Shown here one piece after another: positions 1-7,423 of a stretch of DNA of 52,168 nt. The notes under the pieces are model-generated. The model was not told the origin of the DNA. It made no database searches and saw only the letters and a list, made by a program, of their open reading frames with translations. Location: NCBI RefSeq assembly GCF_001429025.1, contig NZ_LMHT01000011.1, positions 352,495-404,662 on the forward strand, given 5' to 3'. The DNA is from Phenylobacterium sp. Root700. Its GTDB lineage: Bacteria > Pseudomonadota > Alphaproteobacteria > Caulobacterales > Caulobacteraceae. Both the position numbers and the translations under genes were made by a program. The stretch's first letter is position 1. Each line of letters opens with the position of its first letter.

Positions 1-18
1 AACGCTCGTCTACGTCAC

Positions 19-1710
19 ATGGGAGCCGTGACCCTCGCGGTGGCGGCGCTGATGGGGCAGGGCGCCTTGGCGGCCAGCCCGCCGCCCAAGGCGGACTACA
101 TCCTCGACTACGACGCCATCCACCATCCGGTGATGGCGCGGCGCGGCATGGTCGCCAGCCAGAACGCCGTGGCGTCCCAGGTCGGCGTCGACATCCTGAA
201 GCGCGGCGGCAACGCGGTGGACGCCGCGGTCGCGACGGGGCTGGCCCTGGCGGTGACCTTGCCGCGCGCCGGCAACCTGGGTGGCGGCGGTTTCATGCTG
301 GTCTATCTGGCCAAGGAGAAGCGCACCCTGGCCATCGACTATTACGGTCAGGCCCCGGCCGCGACGGACGCCAAGCTGCTGCTCGGCGCGAACGGCAAGA
401 TGGACACCGCCAAGCGCTACTCGCATCGCGCGGTCGCCGTGCCTGGGACCGTGAAGGGCTTCTACGAGATCCAGCGTCAGTACGGCGTTCTGCCGTGGCG
501 CGACGTGGTCGAGCCGGCGGTGAAGCTGGCCACGGGCGGCATCGTGCTGACCGACGACATGACCTATGCGCTGGAGATCTATCGCGAGGGCCTGGTCGCC
601 GACGCGCCTTCGGCCAAGAGCCAGTACAAGCCCGGCGGCCAGATGTACGCGCCGGGCGAGCGCATGAAGCAGCCCGACCTGGCCTGGTCGCTGCGCCAGA
701 TCCGCGACGGCGGCGCCGAGGCGTTCTATCGCGGCGAACTGGGCAAGCGCGTGGTGGCGGGCGTGCAGGCCGGCGGCGGCGTCTTGACCCTGCAAGACCT
801 TGCCGACTACCGCATCCGGGTCGAGGAACCGCTGTGGTGCGACTATCGCGGCGTGCCGATCGCCTACATGCCGCCGCCGGCCGCCGGGGTGCTGCTCTGC
901 GAGCTGATGAACATCGTCGAGCGCTATCCGATGGCCGACTATGGCCAGAACAGCGTCCAGTCCCTCCACATCGAAGCCGAGGCCATGAAGCTGGTCTTCG
1001 CCGACCGCGCGCGGTTCATGGGCGGCTTCCCGCAGTACCGGCCGCCGGTGGGGGGATTGTCCAGCAAGGCCTATGGCGCCGAGCGCGCCAAGCTGATCGA
1101 TCCGGCCCGCGCCATGGCGCAAAAGGCGATGCCCGGCGATCCGCTGACCTTCGAGAGCCGCGACACGACGCACTACTCGGTCGCCGACGCGCAGGGCAAT
1201 GTCGTCAGCAACACCTTCACCCTGGGCTCGTCGTTCGGCGCCCACGTGATGGCGCCGGGCACCGGGTTCTTCCTCAACGACGCCATGGCCAATTTCGCCT
1301 GGGGCGGCTCGGAGCCGGCCAATGCGCCCGAGCCCGGCAAGCGGGTCATCTCCACGATCACCCCGATCATCGCCTTCAAGGACGATAAGCCCTGGCTGGC
1401 CTCGGGAACCCCGGGCGGCACCCGGATCATCTCGGCCATGGCCCAGCTGATCGTCAATGTCGTGGACCACAAACTCAACATCGCCGAGGCCAGCCAGCGG
1501 CCGCGCATCTTCCAGGCGGCCAGCGACACGCCGGTAGAGTTCGAGCCGGGCTTCCCGATCGACATGCTGAAGCTGATGGAGGCGAGGGGGCACACGACCA
1601 AACCTTCGCTCACCATGGGCTCGACCCAGTCGATCATGATCGAGGACGGGGTGTTCCAGGGCGCCGCCGACACCCGTCGGCCCGACGCGCAGGCGGTCGG
1701 GTTGGACTAG
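19..1710 (+). CDS. ggt: Gamma-glutamyltranspeptidase (exported)
   Basis: Predicted periplasmic N-terminal nucleophile hydrolase that cleaves or transfers gamma-glutamyl groups of glutathione-like peptides. The 563-residue protein has a hydrophobic N-terminus ending in ALA-A, the family segment GGNAVDAAVA near residue 62, and the autoprocessing site DTTHYS. Thr383 should become the nucleophile at the start of the small subunit. The oxyanion segment GTPGGTRIIS lies further on. Length is normal for the family. The reading frame is open to the left edge of the window, so the true start may lie upstream. It precedes a Tat-exported PLP enzyme on the same strand and fits the peptide-processing theme of the following genes. 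Confidence 0.93.
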   Translation: MGAVTLAVAALMGQGALAASPPPKADYILDYDAIHHPVMARRGMVASQNAVASQVGVDILKRGGNAVDAAVATGLALAVTLPRAGNLGGGGFMLVYLAKEKRTLAIDYYGQAPAATDAKLLLGANGKMDTAKRYSHRAVAVPGTVKGFYEIQRQYGVLPWRDVVEPAVKLATGGIVLTDDMTYALEIYREGLVADAPSAKSQYKPGGQMYAPGERMKQPDLAWSLRQIRDGGAEAFYRGELGKRVVAGVQAGGGVLTLQDLADYRIRVEEPLWCDYRGVPIAYMPPPAAGVLLCELMNIVERYPMADYGQNSVQSLHIEAEAMKLVFADRARFMGGFPQYRPPVGGLSSKAYGAERAKLIDPARAMAQKAMPGDPLTFESRDTTHYSVADAQGNVVSNTFTLGSSFGAHVMAPGTGFFLNDAMANFAWGGSEPANAPEPGKRVISTITPIIAFKDDKPWLASGTPGGTRIISAMAQLIVNVVDHKLNIAEASQRPRIFQAASDTPVEFEPGFPIDMLKLMEARGHTTKPSLTMGSTQSIMIEDGVFQGAADTRRPDAQAVGLD

Positions 1711-1813
1711 GCGCGAAATCGGGCGGAGACGCGCTTTCTCCTCTGTCATCAGTCCGACGCTCTGGCGCTATAGGCCTCGCCGCCGCAAGTATCGCTTCGG
1801 AGGCTGAGCCCGC

Positions 1814-3088
1814 ATGACCGACCTGTCCCGCCGCGCCCTGTTGGCTGCGGGCGCCGCGGCGCCTGCGGCTCCGGCCCTGGCCGCATCGCCGACGCTCGCC
1901 ACCAGCGATTTGCAGGCCCTGGCTCGCGACGAGGCGCACTGGGCCAAGGTCGCGGCGCTGTACGACCCGCCGCCCGCTGGCGTGGTGCAGTTGGAGAACG
2001 GCCACTTCGGGGCGATGGCGCGGCCGGTGCGCGTTGCCTACGAACAGAAGCTGGCGCGGGTGAACCGCGAGACCACCCTCTATACCCGTGGTCCGGTCGG
2101 CCGGGACCTGGTCGCCGTGCGGGCGCGGGTCGCCGGCCTGCTGGGCGTCGGCGTCGATGAGATCGCCTTCACCCGTGGCGGCACGGAGTCGATGCAGACC
2201 TTGATCGGCGGCTACAACCGCCTGCGGCCCGGCGACGCCGTGCTCTACGCCGATCTCGACTACGACTCGATGCAGACCGCCATGGAGGCGCTGGCGCGGC
2301 TGCGCGGGGTGCGGGTGGTCAAGATCGACCTGCCGGAACCGGCGACGCGCCAGGGCCTGATCGACGCCTATGAGCGGGCGCTGAGCGCCAATCCCGATGT
2401 GCGGCTGATGCTGCTGACCCATCTCAGCCATCGCACCGGACTGATCCCGCCGATCCAGGAGATCGCCGCCCTGGCCAAGGCGCGGAAGGTCGAGGTGCTG
2501 CTCGATTGTGGTCATGCGCTGGGCCAGACCGAGTTCACCCTGCGCGATCTCGGCGTCGATTTCGCCGGTCTCAATCTCCACAAGTGGATCGGCAGTCCAC
2601 TGGGCGTCGGCGTCGTCTACATCCGGAAGGACCGCATCCCCGACATCGACGTCTCGATGCTGGAAATCCCGGGCGACCCCCGGATCGATGCGCGGGTTCA
2701 CACCGGGACGGTGAGCTATGCGGGCGTGCTGGCGGTGGCCGACGCCATCGACTTCCACGAGAGCGTGGGGTTGGCGGCTAAGGCCCGCCGCCTGCGCTAC
2801 CTACGCGACCGCTGGGTGAGCGCGCTGCGCGGTCGCCCGGGGATCGAGATCCTGACGCCGGACGACCCGGCCCTGCACGCCGGGATCACCTCGTTCCGCT
2901 TGAGCGGGCGCACGACGATGGCGGCCAACGCTGCGGTTCGTAAGGCCCTGTTCGACGAGCACCGCGTCTTCACCGTCGAGCGTGCCGGGCCAGCGAAAGG
3001 CGCCTGCGTGCGGGTCACGCCGTCGTTCGTCAACAACGCCGGCGACCTCGACGCCCTGGTCGCGGCGTTGCGCGCGATGACGGCCTAG
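1814..3088 (+). CDS. Class V aminotransferase-fold PLP enzyme with Tat signal
   Basis: This 424-residue fold-type I PLP enzyme belongs to the class V aminotransferase / isopenicillin N epimerase / cysteine desulfurase group. The N-terminus MTDLSRRALLAAGAAAPAAP is a twin-arginine signal, so the enzyme should act in the periplasm. Lys257 in LNLHKWIGSP is the expected Schiff-base lysine, preceded by the cofactor-binding aspartate in LLDCGHALGQ. An SD-like GGAGG precedes the ATG. Its 3' end overlaps the convergent cyclopropane synthase by four bases. A second, more distant paralogue with the same architecture lies at 6031-7347. The reaction is not known. PvdN of Pseudomonas is a precedent for a Tat-exported class V enzyme acting on a peptide. 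Confidence 0.85.
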   Translation: MTDLSRRALLAAGAAAPAAPALAASPTLATSDLQALARDEAHWAKVAALYDPPPAGVVQLENGHFGAMARPVRVAYEQKLARVNRETTLYTRGPVGRDLVAVRARVAGLLGVGVDEIAFTRGGTESMQTLIGGYNRLRPGDAVLYADLDYDSMQTAMEALARLRGVRVVKIDLPEPATRQGLIDAYERALSANPDVRLMLLTHLSHRTGLIPPIQEIAALAKARKVEVLLDCGHALGQTEFTLRDLGVDFAGLNLHKWIGSPLGVGVVYIRKDRIPDIDVSMLEIPGDPRIDARVHTGTVSYAGVLAVADAIDFHESVGLAAKARRLRYLRDRWVSALRGRPGIEILTPDDPALHAGITSFRLSGRTTMAANAAVRKALFDEHRVFTVERAGPAKGACVRVTPSFVNNAGDLDALVAALRAMTA

Positions 3089-4263
3089 TCGGCCATGTAG
3101 TCGCGGGTGGTCGGCAGGGCGCCGACCCGCTTGGCCACCTGGATCTGGAAGACCATGTGGCCGCCATAGCGGAAGCCGAGCTCGGCCGAGGCCAGGTAGA
3201 ACTCCCACATGCGCCGGAAGCGGTCGTCATAGAGGGCCGGGATCTCGGGATCGGCCATGAACCGCACCCGCCAGTGGTGCAGGGTGTCGGCATAGTGCAG
3301 GCGCAGGATCTCGATGTCGGTGATCCATAGGCCGGCGTCCTCGACCGCGCGGACGATCTCCGACAGCCCTGGAATGTAGCCGCCGGGGAAGATGTACTTG
3401 TGGGTGAAGGCGTTGGTCAGGCCAGGGCCCGACATCCGGCCGATGGCGTGGATCAGGGCGCTGCCGTCGTCGGTGAGCAGGCGTTTCACCGCCTCGAAAT
3501 AGGTGCGGAAGTGCGGCTCGCCGACATGTTCCAGCATCCCGACCGAGACGATGCGGTCGAAGGGACCCTGCATGTCGCGATAGTCGGTGAGTTCGAAACG
3601 CACGCGGTCCGCTAGCCCCGCCGCCTGCGTGCGCTCACGCGCCAGCGCGATCTGCTCCTGGGAGAGGGTGACGCCGGTGACGTCGACGCCGTGGTCGGCG
3701 GCCAGCGTCATGGCCATGCCGCCCCAGCCGGAGCCGATATCCAGCACCCGCTGGCCAGGCGAAAGGTTCAGCTTGGCGGCGATGTGCGCCTTCTTGGCGA
3801 CCTGAGCCTCCTCCAGCGTCATGTCCGGGCGGGGGAAATAGGCGCAGGAATACTGCATGTCGGCGTCGAGGAAGCGCCGGTAGAGGTCGTTGGAGAGGTC
3901 GTAATGGTGGGCCACGTTGCGGCGCGAGGCGGCGCGGTCGTTGGCCTGCTGGATCTTGCGCTTGATGGCGCGCTTGAGGCGCTTGTAGAGCGAACCGCGC
4001 CCCTTGGGCGTCCGTCCGCCGCTGCGCCCGACGATCTCCAGCAACTCCCAGAGCGTGCCCCGCTCGAAGGTCAGGTCCTGCTCCATATAGGCCTCGGCGA
4101 GCGCGAGGCTGGGATTGGCCACCAGACGGCGCAGGCCCTTGGCGGTCAGGCGGATGACCACCGGCGCGCCGGTCCCATCGCCAACCCGCAACACCTTGCC
4201 GCCAGGAAGGTGCAGGGTGACGTCGCCGACCTTGATCATTCGGGAGAGGAGAGACTCGATCAT
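3085..4263 (-). CDS. cfa: Cyclopropane-fatty-acyl-phospholipid synthase
   Basis: SAM-dependent methyltransferase that adds a methylene group across the double bond of membrane phospholipid acyl chains. The 392-residue protein has an N-terminal lipid-binding region, the YSCAYF segment at about 138-143 and the SAM-binding motif VLDIGSGWGG at about 173-182. The later segment EHVGEPHFRTYF is also typical of Cfa. Length agrees with the family. Its stop overlaps that of the upstream plus-strand aminotransferase by four bases in a convergent arrangement. It is transcribed alone, with a roughly 200-base region between it and the divergent isomerase gene. Confidence 0.94.
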   Translation of the reverse strand: MIESLLSRMIKVGDVTLHLPGGKVLRVGDGTGAPVVIRLTAKGLRRLVANPSLALAEAYMEQDLTFERGTLWELLEIVGRSGGRTPKGRGSLYKRLKRAIKRKIQQANDRAASRRNVAHHYDLSNDLYRRFLDADMQYSCAYFPRPDMTLEEAQVAKKAHIAAKLNLSPGQRVLDIGSGWGGMAMTLAADHGVDVTGVTLSQEQIALARERTQAAGLADRVRFELTDYRDMQGPFDRIVSVGMLEHVGEPHFRTYFEAVKRLLTDDGSALIHAIGRMSGPGLTNAFTHKYIFPGGYIPGLSEIVRAVEDAGLWITDIEILRLHYADTLHHWRVRFMADPEIPALYDDRFRRMWEFYLASAELGFRYGGHMVFQIQVAKRVGALPTTRDYMAD

Positions 4264-4396
4264 GCGGGCGAGCTTAGCCGGTCGCAGCCCACCGGAGCTA
4301 CGGCGTTAGTCGGGTTGCGCCCAGCGTTCGGGGCTGCCCACCTGGTGGCGTAATTCGGCGCAAAAACCCGTGGCCCGGGCGTCATTGCGAGGTGAA

Positions 4397-4446
4397 CCCC
4401 TCCGTTTGAACGGCGTCCTGCGCCGGGGCAGGTGGTTCAAAGGGGG
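4397..4446 (+). promoter_or_regulatory. Candidate LuxR operator motif (copy f) and inverted repeat before the isomerase gene
   Basis: The left part reads CCCCTCCGTTTGAACGG at 4397-4413. A partial inverted copy, GGTTCAAAGGGGG, follows at 4434-4446, just before the start codon at 4461. The left part resembles the CCCCTC-type motif seen before several other operons in this window (7399, 10299, 17594, 19880/19922, 25818). The 7-bp TTTGAAC/GTTCAAA arms could also form a hairpin in the leader RNA. Which role is real cannot be decided from sequence. Confidence 0.4.
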
Positions 4447-4460
4447 CGGAGGCGCCCCTG

Positions 4461-5081
4461 ATGTCCGATCCGATCGACTTCTATTTCGACTTCATTTCGC
4501 CGTACGGATATCTCGCCTCGACCAAGGTGGAGGAGATCGCCGCGCGGCATGGTCGTGAGGTGACCTGGCGGCCCTTCCTGATGGGCGTGCCGATCATCAA
4601 GATCATGGGGCTGAAGCCCCTGATGGAGACGCCGCTCAAGTCCGACTACACCCTGATCGACATCTTTCGACTGGCGACGTGGCTGCAGGCGCCGCTGAGT
4701 TCTCCAAATCCAAAGGCGACGAATTCACGCGCGGCGGCGCGCGCCTTTTATTGGATCCACGATCAGTCGCCGGAAATCGCGGTGCGCTTCGCCAAGGCCG
4801 TCTACGAACGGATGTGGGTGGACGGCCAGGACATCAGTGACCCCGCCGTCGTGGTCGCCGAAGCGGCCAAGCTTGGTCTCCCAGGCGATGACCTCATTGC
4901 GGCGCTCGGCTCGGAGCAGCTGAAGGCGCGGCTGGAGGCCGAGGTGACGGCGGCGGTGGCGAGAGGCGTTTTCGGCTCGCCGTTTATCATCGCCGATGGT
5001 GAGCCGTTCTGGGGCGTGGACCGTCTGCCCCAGCTCAATGCGTGGCTAAGCCCGCCCGGTTCCGCACCCGCCTTCATCTAA
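4461..5081 (+). CDS. 2-hydroxychromene-2-carboxylate isomerase-like DsbA-family protein
   Basis: A 206-residue thioredoxin-fold protein of the kappa-class glutathione transferase / DsbA group. The N-terminus FYFDFISPYGYLAS matches the HCCA isomerase pattern, with Ser13 at the position of the catalytic serine. The C-terminal GVFGSPFIIADGEPFWGVDRL is also diagnostic. HCCA isomerases act in naphthalene-type ring degradation, but many homologues act on other, glutathione-dependent substrates. It lies 18 bases upstream of an SDR related to 2,4-dienoyl-CoA reductases and probably forms a two-gene operon with it. That makes a role in unsaturated acyl or cyclic intermediates more plausible than naphthalene breakdown. 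Confidence 0.85.
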   Translation: MSDPIDFYFDFISPYGYLASTKVEEIAARHGREVTWRPFLMGVPIIKIMGLKPLMETPLKSDYTLIDIFRLATWLQAPLSSPNPKATNSRAAARAFYWIHDQSPEIAVRFAKAVYERMWVDGQDISDPAVVVAEAAKLGLPGDDLIAALGSEQLKARLEAEVTAAVARGVFGSPFIIADGEPFWGVDRLPQLNAWLSPPGSAPAFI

Positions 5082-5099
5082 GAATTCCGGAGTTTCAAG

Positions 5100-5918
5100 A
5101 TGTTCAGTGTATTCGCGCCCGGCCTGTTCGCCGGCAAGCTCGCGGTCGTGGCCGGGGCGAGCAGCGGGATCAACCTGCAGATCGCACGTCGCCTGGGCCA
5201 GGCCGGGGCGCACGTCGTCATCTTCAGCCGATCCGAGGACAAGATCGCCGCGGCTGTCGAGGACCTTCGGCAGGACGGCTGTTCCGCCGAGGGCTTCGCG
5301 CAGGACGTACGCGACTATCCCGGCGTGGCGACGCTGTTCGAGCGCATAGCCGTAACCCGGGGCGAGATCGACATCGTGATCTCCGGGGCCGCGGGCAACT
5401 TCGTCGCGCCCGCGCTCGGCATGTCCGCGAACGGCTTCAAGACCGTCGTCGACATTGATCTGCTGGGCACGTTCCATGTCTTTCGGGCCAGTCACGCGCA
5501 CCTGCGCAAGCCCGGAGCCAGCCTGATCAGCATCTCGGCGCCGCAAGGTCTCCTGCCGTTCGCTTACCAGTGCCACGTCAACGCGGCCAAGGCGGGCGTC
5601 AACTCGCTGTCGCAGACCCTGGCCGTGGAATGGGCGAGCGACGGGATCCGGGTCAATGTGATCGTTCCCGGGCCGATCGGCGACACCGAAGGCATGGATC
5701 GCCTGAGCCCAGATCCGGAGGCCACCGACGCGCTGCTGCGCCGGATCCCCCTGGGCCGGTACGGCGGCAAGGACGACATCGCGGCCTTGGCGGTCTTCCT
5801 CTCCAGCGAAGCGGCTCGAAACATCACCGGCGCGATCATGGTCAGCGATGGCGGGCAGACGCTCATTGGCGCCGGCGGTGTGGCCGCGGCGCTCGGCGCA
5901 CGCGACCCCGCCGCATGA
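5100..5918 (+). CDS. SDR oxidoreductase, 2,4-dienoyl-CoA reductase-like
   Basis: A 272-residue short-chain dehydrogenase with the nucleotide-binding motif GASSGIN near residues 19-25. The catalytic Lys164 sits in the segment HVNAAKAGV, where the usual YxxxK tyrosine is replaced by Val160. This pattern, the AAGNFVAPALGMS segment and the PGPIGDTEGMDRL segment match the peroxisomal and bacterial 2,4-dienoyl-CoA reductase branch of SDRs rather than FabG. The expected role is NADPH-dependent reduction of 2,4-dienoyl-CoA during beta-oxidation of unsaturated chains. It follows the isomerase gene closely and ends before a bidirectional hairpin. Confidence 0.82.
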   Translation: MFSVFAPGLFAGKLAVVAGASSGINLQIARRLGQAGAHVVIFSRSEDKIAAAVEDLRQDGCSAEGFAQDVRDYPGVATLFERIAVTRGEIDIVISGAAGNFVAPALGMSANGFKTVVDIDLLGTFHVFRASHAHLRKPGASLISISAPQGLLPFAYQCHVNAAKAGVNSLSQTLAVEWASDGIRVNVIVPGPIGDTEGMDRLSPDPEATDALLRRIPLGRYGGKDDIAALAVFLSSEAARNITGAIMVSDGGQTLIGAGGVAAALGARDPAA

Positions 5919-5970
5919 ACTGAGCGGTGTCGTAAGAAGCACCCGCTTCACGTCCCCCCCCGCTCAGTCA

Positions 5971-6017
5971 GCCCCCATGTGAACCAACTCCTCCCCGAGT
6001 TGGCGTCATGTGGGGGC
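5971..6017. terminator. Imperfect hairpin between convergent genes
   Basis: GCCCCC at 5971 pairs with GGGGGC ending at 6017, and an inner CCAACTC/GAGTTGG stem surrounds a short loop. It sits between the convergent SDR (ending 5918) and the minus-strand PLP enzyme (ending 6031) and probably terminates both. There is no clear T-run. Confidence 0.55.
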
Positions 6018-6030
6018 TTCGACGCGATCT

Positions 6031-7347
6031 TCAGCCCTTCATGACCGCGTTGGCCACAGCGGCGAGGGCGGTCAGGACGTCGGCGCGGGAGTTGTAGATA
6101 TTGGGGCTGAAGCGGACCAGGGTCCGATCGCCGGCGGGGGTGGCGAGGGCCGACACCCTGAACCGCTCGTAGAAGGTCGCCATGACCCGCGATGAATTCT
6201 TCGCCTCGATCAGGAACATCAGGATGCCGGCGTGCATGTCGGGCGACCGAGGCGTCACGAATTCGAGGCGCAGGTCCGTCTGCATCAAGCCGGCGCGGAG
6301 CTCGGCGACAAGGTGTCTGATCCGCTGCTCGATCCGTGGTCGCCCGATCTGATCCTGCAGCGCGATCGCGGTATGAAGGGCGGCGATCCGGCCCTCCTGG
6401 CGCTGGCCCAGACAGTCGAATTTCCGGGCGCCGGCCTTGGACTGCGCATCCCAGTTGTGGGTGACCATCGATGGCCAGAGCGCCGCCGCCCGCAGGCTCC
6501 GCACGTAGAGAACCCCGGTTTCATGGGGCCCGCCGAGCCACTTGTGGGCGCTCGCGGTGTAGAAGTCGCAGCCCATGGCGTGAAGGTCGAGGTCGAGCAC
6601 GCCGAAGGTCTGCGCGCCGTCCACCAAGGTGAGGATTCCGCGCGCGGCGGCGGCGCGGCAGAGCGCGTCGGCCGGCAGCGCCACACCTGAGATGTTCGAG
6701 ACCTGGCTGAAGGCCAAGACCTTGGTGCGATCGGAGAAGGCCGAGGTGAACGCAGCGGCGAGGTCGGCGCGGTCGCGCGGCGCGGCGGGCGTTGCGACCC
6801 GGACCACCTTGAACCCCAGCCGCGCCGCCCAGACGTCCCAGGCCGCGCTGTTGGACTCGTGATTCTGGTCCCAGATGAGGACTTCGTCGCCGGGGCCGAG
6901 GTCCAGGCCGGCGATCACCGTGCGGTTGCCCTCGCTGGTGTTGCGGGTGATCGCGATCTCGTCGGGGTCGGCGCCCAGCATCGTGGCGAGCGCTCGACGC
7001 GTGGCCTCGGTGGTCGCCTCGAATTTCAGGCGGTTCTCGAAGGAGGGGTCGCCGCAGACGTCCCGGGAGAGCGAGACCTCGGTGTCCAGCACGGCGAGGG
7101 AGGAGGGCGCCAGGTTTGCTGAGTTGAGGTGGACGAGCCCCGGCTTGAGCGGGAAGAGCCTGCGGACCGACGCCCAATGGGTCTCGTCCCTGACGACGTC
7201 GCCGCCGGCTTGGCGCGCAAGAACGATACCATCGGGTACGGCTGCCTTGGCCTTGGCGGCGGAGGCGCCCTGCGCCAGGCAAACTGAGCCCGCCAGAAGT
7301 TGGAGCGCTCGCCTGCGATTTTCCGAGAGTCTTGCCGTCGAGCCCAT
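6031..7347 (-). CDS. Class V aminotransferase-fold PLP enzyme with Tat-like signal
   Basis: A 438-residue PLP enzyme, distantly paralogous to the one at 1814-3088. Its N-terminus carries RRRALQLLAG followed by an alanine-rich stretch ending ASA-A, a likely Tat signal. Lys269 in SAHKWLGGP is the predicted PLP lysine and LVDGAQTFG holds the cofactor aspartate. Both paralogues have a DETHW segment soon after the signal (RDETHW here, RDEAHW in the other), which supports a shared subfamily. A CCCCCTCC-N-GGGGG motif lies about 50 bases upstream of the start. The gene is immediately downstream of the LuxR-type regulator on the same strand. Substrate unknown; a periplasmic peptide or amino-acid substrate is inferred. 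Confidence 0.85.
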   Translation of the reverse strand: MGSTARLSENRRRALQLLAGSVCLAQGASAAKAKAAVPDGIVLARQAGGDVVRDETHWASVRRLFPLKPGLVHLNSANLAPSSLAVLDTEVSLSRDVCGDPSFENRLKFEATTEATRRALATMLGADPDEIAITRNTSEGNRTVIAGLDLGPGDEVLIWDQNHESNSAAWDVWAARLGFKVVRVATPAAPRDRADLAAAFTSAFSDRTKVLAFSQVSNISGVALPADALCRAAAARGILTLVDGAQTFGVLDLDLHAMGCDFYTASAHKWLGGPHETGVLYVRSLRAAALWPSMVTHNWDAQSKAGARKFDCLGQRQEGRIAALHTAIALQDQIGRPRIEQRIRHLVAELRAGLMQTDLRLEFVTPRSPDMHAGILMFLIEAKNSSRVMATFYERFRVSALATPAGDRTLVRFSPNIYNSRADVLTALAAVANAVMKG

Positions 7348-7398
7348 GCCGTTCTCCGATCACGAATGACCGGAGCGTAGACAGACGGCGAGCGGCGT

Positions 7399-7416
7399 CC
7401 CCCTCCGTTCAGGGGG
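7399..7416. promoter_or_regulatory. Candidate LuxR operator motif (copy b)
   Basis: The sequence CCCCCTCCGTTCAGGGGG forms C5/G5 arms around an 8-base spacer. It lies between the LuxR-type gene and the start of the second exported PLP enzyme. It matches the other CCCCTC-type motifs found before six transcription units in this half of the window. Confidence 0.5.
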
Positions 7417-7423
7417 CAGGCCG

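Noticed and set aside
10..2758. Long minus-strand open frames (579 and 374 residues) opposite the GGT and aminotransferase genes
   Set aside because: High GC makes antisense frames long. Their translations are Arg/His/Gly-rich without domains, while the plus frames encode clear families.
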